64,000 nucleotides of DNA from Neopestalotiopsis rosae (Eukaryota > Ascomycota > Sordariomycetes > Amphisphaeriales > Sporocadaceae), in the NCBI GenBank assembly GCA_023078685.1, contig JALGAS010000010.1, positions 248,001 to 312,000 of the forward strand, written 5' to 3'. The notes under the pieces are model-generated. The model ran no database searches. It saw only the letters and a program-made list of their open reading frames with translations, and was not told where the DNA came from. Below are positions 47,903 to 60,786 of the stretch, in pieces (the first letter of the stretch is position 1; every line of letters begins with the position of its first letter). The position numbers were made by a program, and so were the translations under genes.

Positions 47903-49365
47903 TGTGAATGGACAGCTGCGTAACGGGCGCTGCGTTTCTGATCACCACTACACCGGGCTCTGCCCTACGCCATCAACATTAAACCTGTTGCTCCAATGCC
48001 GCGAATTGGACTCTAGGTGTCCTCTGTATGAATATTTGGAATGGAGGCGCATCAAAAATGGACTGCGACAGCTCGAAAGCCTTGCGAGGCTGAAAAGCAA
48101 CTAAAGTTGTGTTGGTGTGTGGTGGGTGAACAAAACAATGCTGGGGCGCCGACCGTGCTAGGTTACATGGATGATGGTATGCTCTGGCTGGCCAAGCCGG
48201 GTGGTTGTCGCATGAGCTGCTGCCTTTGCATGCTTTGCTTTGCTGGGGTAGGTCCGGGCTTGGGTAGGCTGCTCCTTACTACAGTACACGATTTTGGGTA
48301 CCGGTAGTGGGATGTTTGGTTGTCTCCAGGTTTGCTTCATTAGCAGCTAGTGATGAACAGCTCCCCTACAAGTTAGGCCAACGGCTTCCTTCTGGCAGCT
48401 AATGTACCTTGGCCAAGGTAGGGGCAATGCGAGTGCTAGCCGAAGTGTGGCCTAGATGCGCTAGAGCCGAGGAGCCTATCAGAGAAGCGCTGAAAATACC
48501 CTGCCAGTGTGGCGCTTTTAGGGGTCCCTTTGTGATGCGGAGGGGAGGCCGACGACCTGGTTCCCTTACGAATAGCATCGTTAAGTTCGAGACCGCATGC
48601 AGGTTGCAGGTACCGGAACGTGTCTGTGTCGGACAAGAGTCCTGTAACGGACTAACATGATGTGCTTTCTCTTGCCAAATCTCCTCGTCAGCGCTGCATC
48701 CGCCTAGTCTTGAGCGTCATCGTTTGGCTGTACCCTCACTTCGCAGCCTCGACAAAAGACTGCCGCGGTCTGTCTGTCGGCGCGGGAAACAAGTTTGATC
48801 CGGATAGGCGCGGGTAACCTCTCATCGGCGACCTGGGGCAGGCTTGAATATATAATCAACTATGGCCAAGACTATACTGCCAGCATGGATCAGAGACGGA
48901 TTTGGAATCTTGCAACACATGAGCGAATGCATGGCGTCATTAGCTGCTGGATCGTAATAGTGGACGTAGTTCGTTCAGACGATATTCCCGGGGATCCTCG
49001 AGACGCTAAGTACAATGGCCTATACTACACTACATCTCTTCGGCAAATCAATAGGTACATTTCGTCCCAGCTCCGTAGCCATGCTTGAAGCTATATCGTC
49101 GGGGTTGCTTTGAACATGCAAAGTCGAGAATTTGAGTGGTGCCAAAATCGCATGCTCTTCTTGTCTTGACCTCGTGCGGTCAGCTCACATATGCACTGAT
49201 GCTCTCACATATTTTGCCTACACGCGTCTCTTTCATGTGGTAGTATCTGGCCTTTATCGTAAGTCTTGTTGGGGGTAAATTTGAATAAGAATCATCGTGT
49301 TGAATGGTGTGAGAATCCCAGCCTCTCATTTGCAGCATTAACGAGCCATATCTATCTATCCAGTA
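47903..49365. other. Intergenic region upstream of Med5
   Basis: Contains the Med5 promoter and the 3' flank of the 281-residue protein gene. GC-rich and gene-like only by chance frames (48409-48660, 48795-49088). No supported gene. Confidence 0.5.
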
Positions 49366-50211
49366 TTAGTCAACAACGTGGTAACGACCATGCCTCTCGT
49401 CTGGAGGTTCCTGCTTGAAGCGCCGCGGCGAGGCGGTTCTGCCGGATCCTTCGAGATTGTCCAGTGATCTTGGTCCTATAAGCCAGTCCTGCATGGCTAA
49501 CCACTCGGACCAGTGCGAATCAGCATTGGCAATCTCCTCCTCCGTTGAATGCTGCAGCGGCCGGAGAAAGGGGACAGTCTGTCCCTCACCCTCGTCGTAG
49601 TGACGCTTGACTTCCAGCCAGCAAGCACTCTTTGCTGCAAAAAGATAATTTCGGCGCTCGACCTCGTGCAATTGACCTACTCCTGCGACCCAATCATCCC
49701 CGAAAAACCCATGGAGTACTCCCGGAAAATCAAAACCTGTTGCCACAAGTCGCCTAATGTACGGTGTCAAAGTCGCGAGACTACCCGAGGAACTCGACAG
49801 CGGTATAGCCCCACCAGCTCGTGTTGACGGTGAAGGGATCGCCGAAGGAGAGCTTCCTGACCTTGACGATGACAGCGCAGAATGATGGGATCGCTGGTAG
49901 GGCAACTGTATGTTCACAAAGGCGGCCACGGCTTGTACAGGGACACTGAATTGTGCGTGTTCCAAAAAGTACCTCAGACACGATTGGAACTGTGGATACC
50001 ATTCAAAAATATCAAATTGGCCATCTTGCAGACCAAGCATTGGGCTTGGTTGTTGGAAATGGCCGTACTCAGGCATCCCTCCTCCATGCCCGCGAGACGT
50101 GGATGACGATGGTTGGAACGAGTTACGAGATCTGCCTTGCGAAAATGGCATCGCGAATGAAGACGAAGAGGAAGGTCCGCCGCCACCACCGCCATGAGGA
50201 TGATAGGCCAT
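49366..50211 (-). CDS. Conserved fungal protein of unknown function (281 residues)
   Basis: Single-exon gene. The first 60 residues are low complexity (Gly/Ser/Pro, with GGGGGGPSSSSS). A conserved-looking block follows: FDIFEWYPQFQSCLRYFLEH, then AQFSVPVQAVAAFVNIQLPY. A Ser/Pro spacer separates it from a second block, LTPYIRRLVATGFDFPGVLH, GFFGDDWVAGVGQLHEVERR and NYLFAAKSACW. A third segment (VPFLRPLQ, then WSEWLAMQDWLIGPRSLD) is Trp-rich. I recognise this as a protein found across filamentous fungi, often listed under a misleading 'apoptosis inhibitor' name; I know of no tested function. No signal peptide or membrane helix is seen, so a soluble nuclear or cytosolic protein is likely. Confidence 0.75.
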   Translation of the reverse strand: MAYHPHGGGGGGPSSSSSFAMPFSQGRSRNSFQPSSSTSRGHGGGMPEYGHFQQPSPMLGLQDGQFDIFEWYPQFQSCLRYFLEHAQFSVPVQAVAAFVNIQLPYQRSHHSALSSSRSGSSPSAIPSPSTRAGGAIPLSSSSGSLATLTPYIRRLVATGFDFPGVLHGFFGDDWVAGVGQLHEVERRNYLFAAKSACWLEVKRHYDEGEGQTVPFLRPLQHSTEEEIANADSHWSEWLAMQDWLIGPRSLDNLEGSGRTASPRRFKQEPPDERHGRYHVVD

Positions 50212-51923
50212 AGTTATATCCGTGATTGGTGCCCCGGGGATATGAAGTTGAACCTTTCTGAACTGATTTTTGCCAAGAATTGCCGATAAGCAGAGAGATA
50301 TCTTATCCCGCCCGACGGTGCTGTATAATGGCGAAGCGGCCTCGATGTGTCTAATAACACTAGAGAGAGGGACTTGTAAGACCCAAGCTTATTGTTAGTT
50401 TGACCTCGAACTGTCAAGCCGTTGAGAGTGGAGCATGAAATTATGTATGCATGTAGGTAGATATGGGCTGATGGGTAGCAGGTAGAGGTACGGAATAGGT
50501 TCAGTGGTTTGCAGACCAGCCAGTCGGCCAGCGGCCAGGCGAGCTTACTTACCAGGTTTGTTCCTTTTTTCACGCTTAGAGCCGCATGAGATCACCGGCC
50601 TCGAAGTGTCTAAAACTACTTACTGCCGGCGCCGTCTCCGAATCGAAGACATAGCAATGGGGTTACCAGAGCCTCGGGTGTCAGAGCAGTAGAATTCTGG
50701 CAAGGTTCGGTATTATATATACTTCAGATTGTTGTTGGCCGACGGCAGAGTGGGCTGGGGTGGTGGCCTCTTTCTTCTGCTATTATTCCCCTTTGAGTCT
50801 AGAGCAGCCTGCCTTGAAGGAAAAGATGGATGCACACATATTCATAGAAAGAAAAGCGACAAATGACGGCTCCTAGGGGTGTGGGTGGGAAGAAGAGACC
50901 GGGGCAGGGTCGGGATCCAGCAGCTGAACCATAACCGACCGCAATGGAGAAAAGAGCCGCCCGTCCATATGTCTGGGCTTCCTGCGTCGCGCCACTCGGT
51001 CGAGGGTAGCGACAAAATATTCCTGTTGGCAGTCGAGGATGACGGCTGCTGCGGAGAAATCATGGGTACAAGGTCATGTATGTCAGGGTAGGAGAGGTTG
51101 AGGCAGGTCGGTAGGGAATAGGGTATGTTTGACCTGCAGGGACTCTTGTGTGAGGAGTGACTGAGCACACACAAGAAAAAAAGGCGACGTTGCGGTTGCG
51201 TTTAGCAAAAAAACGAAGAGCCTTCATGTACTGTACCTAGGAAACTGATTGAGGAGAGGAGGCACGTCTGGTAGGCTTGAATGAAGTGTATGGTCATCTC
51301 CCCATTCCATAGGCAGCCTCCACTATACTACGTTTGTACATTCTGACCTAGATAGCTCGTTCCCTGCAGGGCCGGCGGCTTCGTTAGGTTGGCTGACTAC
51401 CGGACAGCTTCATAGCAGAAAAAAGGTTTCTTATTCCCATCTTTCACATCCGATTGTTCCATTGAACGAGCATGTTTCTGTTCCGCGGAAGAAGCAGAAT
51501 TGTCCATGATGCATCAACGCATCACCATTGGCTGTGGCCAATAGGAATATGGGTTCTCATCAGTCTCAATTATTTAACCTTCAGTATATAGACACGGGAT
51601 TTGCAACTATTCATTGGTGAGCAGCCGCGTGCTGTAAGTTGCAGCTTTGCATAATGGACGGAGAAGACTTCAGTTTGGCCGGACCGTTATGGCTGAGTAA
51701 TCAAATTTTATGCAGAAATATTCGGGAAATTTCTTTCTCTTTGACTATGCCTTCTACCTGCTACTGAGGCGGACTGCTCTGTATTTCGAGTCCATGAATT
51801 GGTGATTATCCTTTCTTTTTCTTCTTTCATTTCGCGTGTCGTGCAGTTCGCATCCCAGGTATGGAGGAAAGTAAGATGAGGGTTGCGCCCACTAGCCTAG
51901 AAGTAGCACTATAGATGACGGCA

Positions 51924-51955
51924 CAGCGTCCGACAGGCTCAGCGTCCGACAGGCT
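51924..51955. repeat. 16-bp tandem direct repeat
   Basis: CAGCGTCCGACAGGCT occurs twice in direct succession (51924-51939 and 51940-51955), exactly. Confidence 0.8.
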
Positions 51956-52071
51956 GTCTCTTAGGGACTAGGTAGTGCAACGCCGCCCCGGCGCAGCGGC
52001 AAGCAATGGGGCGCATTGGACCCTGGAAATCCTTTTGGTCAACTGGAGAATGTATGTAGTTTGAGCAGGTA

Positions 52072-52112
52072 GGTACTACGTACACAGCACTGTACGACGT
52101 ACATGTAGTACC
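52072..52112. repeat. Inverted repeat rich in GTAC
   Basis: Arms GGTACTAC (52072-52079) and GTAGTACC (52105-52112) are exact reverse complements around a 25-bp spacer that itself carries three GTAC-containing words. Confidence 0.6.
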
Positions 52113-55100
52113 GGGAGCCGGAGCATCTCGACACGCTCCTTCCTCCTAACGCAGCTTGAGGCAACTGCCCTTGAAGCTACCTTACTTATCCCCTCAATGC
52201 GATTTCCTGATCCAGGTGCCTACGTGGATGCACTGTAGTCTGCACATTTTCGTTTTCTGCCCGTCCACATATTACCGACGGCAACCTTGGTATTCAGTGT
52301 TGGGCATTCTTATCCATCGCAACGTGATCTGGCTCGTCAACTGGATAACGCGCGTGCGCAGTCACACTGCCGTTCGACTCTCATCGGTGAGACATACAGC
52401 TTTTGCTTCCGGGTACTCGGTATTGTGCCAAAGCTACACAACGGACAAGGCGATCTGCAACGTCTGCCGGCGGCCTCGCCCGCAGCACAGCAAAGTACAG
52501 CAACAGCACAGCGCATCCATCAATCAATCCACATTCCGCCCCAAGACTTTCGCACCATTGAATGCGCTTCAAATTTCTGCTTGAAAAAAAATTGCAGCTC
52601 ATCGCCGAGCTGTGACGTTACGGCAATTACATGACAAATCCGACCTCAGCCGAGCTCATCAGTACTTCCTAAATTGCTGGGCGCTTACGTGCAATGGCTG
52701 ATATTCGTAACTATCAATTCAGACCCCTGGTCTTGTAGGGCTATGGTGGATGATCATGGCCCAAGAATGTCCACAATAGTTACTTACCTACGGATGGACC
52801 ACGCAAACTATCGCACGAGCGCATTGCAAACTATATTCCCCCATAATTGTCGGCCCTGGGGCATGTCCCAAGGTATGCACATGGTCGGCCTTTTTTATTC
52901 TCTCACATTTCAAATGTTGCCAGGTTCTTTCCATATCTGGTCATATGACCATGTCAGTGGTTTTCGAGAAATCAAGTTAAAGCAAAACGCTGTTCCATGT
53001 CTGGATTTGGCCATGCCGGTAATAATGCCAGGTGGGAGACATACGTACTGCCCTGCTGCGTGCTACCTAGCCGTTCCTGATCAACCGTGTCGTCCCTCCT
53101 TCGGGCATTCCGCATCATCTGCATGCGAGCCCGGCTACCTCCCGGTGCCCACCGGCAAGCCCCTTGGCGATCTACCAGACTATGCCAAATGATCGGACTT
53201 AGGCGTTTCGAGTATTGGCTGCAAGCCACGTTCCGGCAGCATCCGACCCGCAAACCAAACCAGACTACCAATTGACGCCAGATACTGGAAGATTTACGAT
53301 TTGATCGTCATGAGGGAGCCTCAAGCCGGGCCGTTACTCTTGAATTTTTTTCACTGCAGCAGATGCCGCGCGTCACAGCGGTTCTTTCACAATTCTCTCT
53401 GCGTTTCTCCTCTTGCCATTCGGCTTCGGGTCGCGGCTATACGATAAGGTTTTACTGGCACCGCTGCGCAAGTTGTAAGCGAGGGCACATTGTAGCATCA
53501 ACGAGCAGAAAAAAGCAACGACGCTCTCCTCAGTTTGAAGACCTGTCAAAGACAAGGGTCTGGCGAAAACCTCGTCAGTTTAACATCTCGGCAATCTCGC
53601 ATGGACGTTATGTCTCGATCCGATTCATTGCACTAAATTCATCATGGTTACATCAGTCATCTAATTTTGTGAAAGCAACAATACCTGCTTTCCCTCTTCT
53701 GCTCGAAATCCGACACCATTGACATACATCGACGTGGGTCACCTAAACTTTGTCTCTGCGCTTCCTTGGTCATGACGCTCTTGAGGAAGCATTATTGGTC
53801 CACTATGGGAGTGATCGGCTCTTGACCCTCTTGTCGGCGTAGCCGCTTCATATGCGGCAACTTTGCGCTCTCTCTTTTGCTACATTTACGAGAGATGGCA
53901 GATCTATGCCATCTGTGCATGTAAAGGGAATGGAAGACTTCACAGCCTCTACTAGGACAAGTCAAATTTGCGTATGCCATTACAGCTGAGGTGTGTATTG
54001 AGTGTGGCTCCAATGATATTCCATAGCAGTGCCGCGACGGCTGCAGATCTGTGGATCGGTGTGAGTGTTTTCTAGAAATAGACCTCTGCCATTTTCCAAT
54101 TATATTCCGACTTCATAGCTTGGCTGCCTCAAATCAATCTCTCAGCCTGCCTCTAGGTTCCTCACCGGTGAGTACCAGTCTGTTCTTTTTGTAATTTTAG
54201 TTCCGGGAATGGATGAGCAATTGGGACTCTCCTCGAGCAAAAGAACAGCCGACATTCGCTATGAACTCCCATTGATGGAATTACTCTCTGCATGGCCCCC
54301 GAGGCCAATCAGGTCGACAAGACTCAGCACAGACTATTGATATCATTCGCAGTTCTCGGCAAGCCGACAAACTTAACATGCTGTGCTCCAATAAGCACAT
54401 GTACAGCAATGTCGAGGCAGATTTCTATTATGAGCCATCCTATCAAACCTCCAGGTCTCGGTTCATTCTCTTCCATCCCATAGAAATATTGATTGATTCG
54501 CTAGTATACGTGTTTGCAGTTACCCACGGCGTCACCACGCTCAACAGTGCAGACTCTGCAGCGGAAACCCGGATCTCGGCTGCAGAGCAGTCTTCCAATC
54601 ATTCCCAATGGCGTTCTCAGAGTTCGATAGCCAAGTTCAGCCTCCCTAGGGCAGCCCATCAAAGCCAGTTGGCTTGCCTACATCCATCCCATGATGGCCC
54701 CGACCCTTACAAAGTCTTCCGACAAGGACGCCGACAGGTGGCCGACAGGACGCCGATTGCGGGTGCATGGACGAGATCGCACACAAGTACAAGACCAGAA
54801 GATTGTCTCAAGACGTGAGTAGGTGATATTGCCTGTACCCCTGACAACAACTACCTGGTCTGAGACATTTGATATATCCTTCTGCTTGCATCTCTTACTC
54901 TGTTCTCATGAGACATGGTGCTTCGTGTCACATACATCTTCTCCCGAACAATGTCCTGATGTCAGAGCTGGAACCACTCAGCTGAGGTGAAAGGCACGCT
55001 CATTAAACAAGCACCTTTACCTTTAGACGTTTCTTCCCCTCCTTCTCGATAACTGGCACTTCTGCCCGCACTGTGTCTCCTTTATTCCGCCATTTGCTTA

Positions 55101-58003
55101 TTGGAAGCCCAAGATATTGATAAATTCGGGATGATGGAATCGTCAAGGGCCGATGCAAGTCGGAATACATGGATCCAATATACATCCAGCGGCAAGTCAG
55201 GAGCGTGCCCTCCGGCAACTTGTAGCTATTCGATGACAAGTCCGAAGAAGCTGAAAAGGCAAAGTAGCCCCTTATTCATGAAGTATAATTGCCAAATCAA
55301 GTATGTCCTTCTCTTGCATTTTTCCACCTCTTTCTTTTATCCTCTTTTGATGAGCTTTATGAATATAACAAAGTTGGGAAGCTCACTCATAAATTGCTAA
55401 ACGCATTTCTATGTTACTAGATGACATTTCCCGATACATCGCAGTCAAAAGTCTGCGTGTGATGCAGACATGCACCCTTTGCCAAACAACCAGAGCCTCG
55501 GAGCAAAAGCACGTTAAGTGTCCCACAAAGCAAACAGTTGATCTCTTTTCCCCCTGATTTCAGGCACACATTTGACGGGGCCTCAACTCCGTGATATTTC
55601 TTCAAACATGTGTAGTTGCATTCGATCTTAGTCCAGGCCCTGGGTGTTGCACGCCATTGCTACTCACGTACATGAAAAAAAGGCAGAATCAAGGGAACAG
55701 AGTGATGGCTCTTACATGCGACCTCGGGGCACAAATAGAAACAGCCGCCCGAGGGAAGAAAAAATAGTATTCGTCAGCAATCAGATCCTTGTCTCGGATA
55801 TCTGTAGATCTACCCGCAATGCCGCTCCTGCCGCCATCAGCCACAAAGGTGAGAGAGAAGAGATCTAGATCAGGTCTGATAATTGCCAAGTTCGAAGATG
55901 GTTAACGCACATCATATGACCGACAGGCCCCTTATTTTTTTTCCCGGCAAGGTTCCGTTTCTTCCTCATGGCTTCCAAGACTTGACATGCATCTGGTTAT
56001 GGCGTTGGATGCAGTGAGCATTTAGCCAAGTTCGAGACCCAATGCATTCGTGTAACAATCTCGCGAGTCGGACTCTGTATGGCGACCGGTGGGTAACCTG
56101 CGGCCGGCGAAGCTCTGTCCCACCATTCCCCAAATCCCGGGACCCTTTCTTTCTGAGCGACCGGTAAGCCGCAAACGCCTGACTTTTTGTACGGAAAAGA
56201 AAAAGGACGACGCGTGGGAAGAAACGCTGTAATACAAGCGGCTCGAAAGACTCAATGTGGCTGGGTTTCACTGAGGAGTCTTCCCCCCCTCTCCGGAACG
56301 TGGGAGCGCATTTCCCGTGCCACCAAGATGCTGCGTTTTTCCCCCTTGCGTCTTGATTCTGCAGGAAGCCAGCAGCGACGCGCCGCAATCGTCTGATGTG
56401 TGATGGAGCCCCTCAAACGGGTTTGACGTGTCGGATACGCAGATACGTCACGCTGCACCGATCATCTTCACGAGACTATACAATTCTGCATCAATTAAGC
56501 CAGCACGTGAGACTTGAAGAAGAGGAAAGCAGTATTTTCTTTCTACACTTCATATTCAAGTCGCCACGAACAGACACATCCAAGCGATCTCGGGCATTGG
56601 ATCGTGTCACTACACATTGGTCCATCAACTTGGCACGTTTGGACATTTACGAAATATTCAATGCGAAGTTTGTGTTCAAAAAAAGAAAAAGGGTTTGCAA
56701 ATTTAGTATACCTTTGAATACTAGAACACTACCATATAGAAATGGCTGCGATTGGCTGCTCATGTAGAAGGAGCTCGCATTGCAGTCGAGACAAAAAACG
56801 AATAGTAGACTGGTCGGTTGTCAACTCAAGGATGGGACAGGAAATAAAACCGTGGAAGTGAGTATTCTACATAGTATGTACAGGCCCCGTCCGAAAGTCC
56901 ACGGTAATATACCAAAAGCAGTTCAATCCATGCAAGACCACTCAGAAAAGCACCCATTCAATACTACATTAGGAACCGAGAACAAAAATCAAATTGTCAG
57001 GGTCTCCCATCCCCCCGAACCCATAATGACTCGGGTCGGTCAGCGCTGGCCACTCGTGCACTCTGACCATTTCTTTGCAACTAAGACCCAAAAGGCGGAC
57101 AACAAGACTCATGCAAGCCTGTGCAGCGATCTGCCAGAGACGAAGGATGCCCTTATTTCTGCTAGCCCAGGGCCAGTCACCCACCCGGCGACGGTCCTGG
57201 TAAATGAGACCAGCTCCCCATTGGCTATTTGGGGCTTCATGGACTGATCAGCATACAAAACGACCTTAGTCGCCAAGACCTGGCAGGACTGGCACCTTTC
57301 AGCTCCCAGGCAAGCCCAGGTCCATTCTCGCTTCCTTAGCTGCTAGCTTATCTGCTTGAAGCTTAGTAGGGTATAAGGTTAAAAAGGTCTAAAGTCTTCG
57401 CGGTCGCGGTGCCCCACAGCGAACGCCCCCCGCAAGCGAAACGAAACCCATTTGGGCCTTGGGGAAGAGCTATTTTGGGATACATCGCGAGAAACCTCAA
57501 CCGAAGGCGGTGGGATAGGGGGGAGTCGGCAATCCCCTCGGCTCTGATACATGAGAACCAACTGAGATGGAAGATCAGATGCTTCAAGTTGAGAGATGAG
57601 TGAAGAATTGAAGTCCACGTCTAGGGTCAATAGCCAAAGCAGCGTCAACGAAAGAGAGAGTCAAATAAGTCGAAGCTCTCAACGCGGCCGCTGGACAAGG
57701 AAAAAGTGGTTATAGTGGAGCTGCATCTCAGCTGAGGCAGAAACGGCGTATTGTTCCTTGCAAACAAACGGCTAGCTATTTTACATAGTCCCCAGGTCGG
57801 GGAGAGAATTAATAAAAGTCCCTGGGGGGCAACAGCTCACCCGGCCGTTGCTTGGCCATTCCGCGTTGTCTTTTGCTCTCTTGTTCTTATTATTATTCCC
57901 TTTGCTTTCCCAAAAGGCAGGCAACCACTACTTTTTCTTGCTGATTTGATTCCAATAAATAGCAGCAAAAGGGTGGCCCTCAAATACTCGCACACAACAC
58001 ACA

Positions 58004-59488
58004 ATGGCTTCAGTCTCGAGATTGGCCATTCTCGGCTGCGTCGCCGCAGTCGCGCGCGCACAATTCGTCAAGCGCGGCACCGAGACGGAGAGCTGGAGAC
58101 CGGCGCGCGAAACAGACGGAAGCAATAACTTGGACCCCTTGGGCTGGACACCAAAGCCCACGTCGGCTCCCGAAGCCAATGCAGTCGAGAAGGAGTTGCG
58201 AAGGAGAGACGGCACTAGTACCTGCGGATACTACTCTGGTTACTCATCTTGTAAGTCTTTCGCTTGTTTCTCTTGGTGATATCTATTTCCCGCTCTCATG
58301 AAACTTGGGACCAATGGACTGACTTGTGAGAAAACAATTAGCTGCTGCTGTGGTTTGCCAAGGTTCCGCGCAGTGCATAGTTAATGACTTTGACAATGTT
58401 ATGGGATGTTGTGCTTCGGCAGATATTAATGATTGCAATATCTACACATATTGTCTTCCGTCGTCATCCGCCTCGGCATTTTCGGGAACCTACTCAGACT
58501 ATACGCTCTTTTGGTAAGCACACACTCGGGACAGAGTAAAGAATTCGACCACACGCATGAGCACTTACATAATCGAAATAGCACCGAGTCTGACTATCCC
58601 GAATGTGTCACATATTCGTATGACAACTACGACGCCTTGTACGCTGGATACAGCGCCCTCGGCTGCGGCTATCAAGAGGCCGTCTACTCGGTCGAGTACT
58701 ACGCTCCCGTCCTGGGCAGCGCATTGACGGCAGGGACCGGTTCCACCACCAGGACCACCCACACATCCTCGAGGACGCGCAGCTCGGCGACCTCTGGCGA
58801 CGACAGTCTCCCGGGTTCTACATCGGCTTCGTCGTCGACATCATCTGCCACCAGCAGCGGAAGTTCTGCTAGCTCGACCGCCGCTGCGGTATCTTCTTCT
58901 TCTTCCTCCTCGGGAAGTTCCACAGGCGCCATTGTCGGAGGTGTTGTTGGAGGTATCGCTGCTCTGGGCCTGCTCGCCCTCGGAATCTTCTTCCTCATCC
59001 GCCAGCGCAACAAGAACAAGCAACAGCAGCCGCCGCCTGCCGCCGCCGCTGCCGCCACCCAGAACAATGGATACTTCCCGCCAGGACAGCCGAGCCCGGG
59101 ACCCAACAACGGCCACGAGTCCATGTACGGAGGCTCGCAAATGACCCAGGCGTCTCCGCACCAGCAGTTTGCCGGCTACCCCCAGCAGGGAGCCTACGCC
59201 CCGGGCCCGGGCCAGCACGACCCGCGCGCCAGCGTGGCCGCGTCCACCTTTTACGATCCCCATTCGCCCAAGCCTTCTCACTATGACAACTCCATCAGTC
59301 CTACCGGCAGCCCGCCGCCCATGGCCAACACGCCGCCCCTGGCCGCGGGCGTCCACGGACAGCAGCAGTATCAGGCATATAACCCGGCGCAGGCTGGTCA
59401 GTACGCTCACTACAACAACCAGCAGTACGGACATGTGGCCGAGCTGCCGGCCTCGCGGCCCGATGGTGAGCTGAGAGAGCTCGCATGA
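58004..59488 (+). CDS. Cys-rich, Ser-rich single-pass membrane protein (surface-sensor-like)
   Basis: Three exons: 58004-58250, 58342-58513 and 58582-59488, giving 441 residues. A signal peptide (MASVSRLAILGCVAAVARA, likely cut after residue 19) leads into a Cys-rich ectodomain (CQGSAQCIV, MGCCASADINDC, YPECVTYSYDNYD, ALGCGYQ). A Ser/Thr-rich stalk (residues about 195-253) precedes one membrane helix (STGAIVGGVVGGIAALGLLA, about 254-279), a basic stop-transfer (RQRNKNK) and a Gln/Pro/Ala-rich cytosolic tail with PQQGAYAPGPGQ-like repeats. The plan is that of fungal Mid2/WSC-like wall sensors, though the ectodomain is not a canonical WSC domain. Splice joins restore SSSAAVVCQG and LFCTESDYPEC. 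Confidence 0.82.
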
Positions 59489-60099
59489 GCAAAGAGCGCA
59501 CTGCTTGGATCTGGTTTTCCACGTTATATAATGTTTGGATAACATCCTGTCTCAGGGTCCTCGATAGTCTTTTATTGCAACAGAATGGTTGTGTCTCGTG
59601 CAAAACGAGACAACCTTGGAATGCTCAAGACTAGAAAGAGTTCAAATTCCCTCACAGGTTTTGTCGATTAGATACCTCCTTAATGTCCATCATGTCTCAA
59701 GAGTCTCAACGTGCCTACCTTTTTTTCAATGGACCCACTGATCACGTATAATGATTGATACCATGGAGCAAGTCACAAGCTCATGGAAGAGTTGATAACA
59801 ACCGGCGATGAATATAAACCAGCAATGCCTTTTTGGCAGTCCAAGAGATTAGGGAAAATAAGATTTCTGTCAACCTGTTTTGGATATACTAGCAAGACAC
59901 CCTAAACTTCAATAAAGATAGCGCCCTGTCCAATCGGCGGACGGCCTTTGTAAGCCCCCACATGCTCTGAAGATAATCTCTGTTCCAGATCCCGAGATCT
60001 TGGTAACCTTAGATAGCTTTCGTTCAAAGTGATAAAAAGACTGATGATCCGCTGTCAACTTTGAATATTAGTCAGTCTACAAGGAAATATATATCAATC
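59489..60099. other. Intergenic region, tandem genes
   Basis: 3' flank of the membrane protein gene and promoter of the DUF4202 gene. AT-rich toward 60060. No gene seen. Confidence 0.6.
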
Positions 60100-60786
60100 A
60101 TGGCATCGTCGCTTCCACCCCTACCGGAAAACTACGCGGAAGGCTTGAGACTGATAGACGAGGCCCATGCAACAGACCCCCGGACCACCGGCGAGGGTGG
60201 CATGGCGTACGAGCTGGATTATGCGCAAAAGATGACCAAATGGCTGGCGGCTAGGTGCCCCGACGCATCGCCGACATTACAGCTGGCCTGCAGAGCTCAG
60301 CATTTCAAGAGGTAAAGTTTGAACTTTTGCAATAGATGGTTTCCTCTCACGACACAATTCAATCACTAAACATTCAAAAGATGGGAGATACCCAGGAGCT
60401 CGTACCCAATGACACGCCCGGGTTATCTGACCTGGCGGACCAAGCAAAAGGCGCAGGCAGCCACGCAGGTCGCGGAGCTGCTGCGGTCGCCGTCCGTCTC
60501 GCCGGCGCTGCCCGCCGAGGTGGTGGACAGGGTGGCCGCGCTGATCCGCAAGGAGAACCTCAAGACGGACGAGGAGGCGCAGGCGCTCGAGGACACGGCG
60601 TGCCTCGTGTTCCTCGACGACCAGTTTGACGACTTTGAAGGGCGCGACGAGATCGACGAGGGCAAGATTATCGGCATCCTGCAAAAGACTTGGGGCAAGA
60701 TGGGCCCCAGGGGCCAGGAGCTGGCGCTGGGGATGCAGCACAGCGATAGGGCAAAGAGCTTGATTGGAAAGGCACTGGCGGGCTGA
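60100..60786 (+). CDS. DUF4202 family protein
   Basis: Soluble protein of 205 residues encoded by two exons, 60100-60311 and 60381-60786, with a 69-nt intron whose removal gives HFKRWEIPRSSYP. The whole length matches DUF4202: an opening RLIDEAHATDPRT, then YAQKMTKWLAARCPDASPTL, LACRAQHFKRWEIPRSSYPM, RPGYLTWRTKQK, and ALEDTACLVFLDDQFDDF. The regularly placed His, Asp and Glu residues (AQH, LED) recall HD-type hydrolase folds, but no activity is established that I know of. It lies 576 bp upstream of the lactate-dehydrogenase-like gene on the same strand. The second exon is markedly GC-rich at third positions. Confidence 0.85.

Larger units (their letters stand above)
50212..58003. other. 7.8 kb region without a supported gene, between divergent genes
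   Basis: The largest gap of the window. It must hold promoters at both ends; TATA-like AATAAATAG at 57954-57962 precedes the 58 kb gene. It contains a 16-bp tandem repeat and a GGTACTAC..GTAGTACC inverted repeat near 52.1 kb. Open frames of up to 172 codons (52674-53192) show no family signature or matching splice partners. Non-coding RNA, extended regulatory DNA or decayed sequence are all possible. Confidence 0.5.

Noticed and set aside
52674..53192. 172-codon open frame in the 7.8 kb gap
   Set aside because: It has no ATG at its head, no recognisable motif and no adjacent exon; its composition is that of intergenic DNA.
56915..56935. GTTCAATCC, resembling a tRNA B box
   Set aside because: No A box, acceptor stem or cloverleaf could be drawn upstream.
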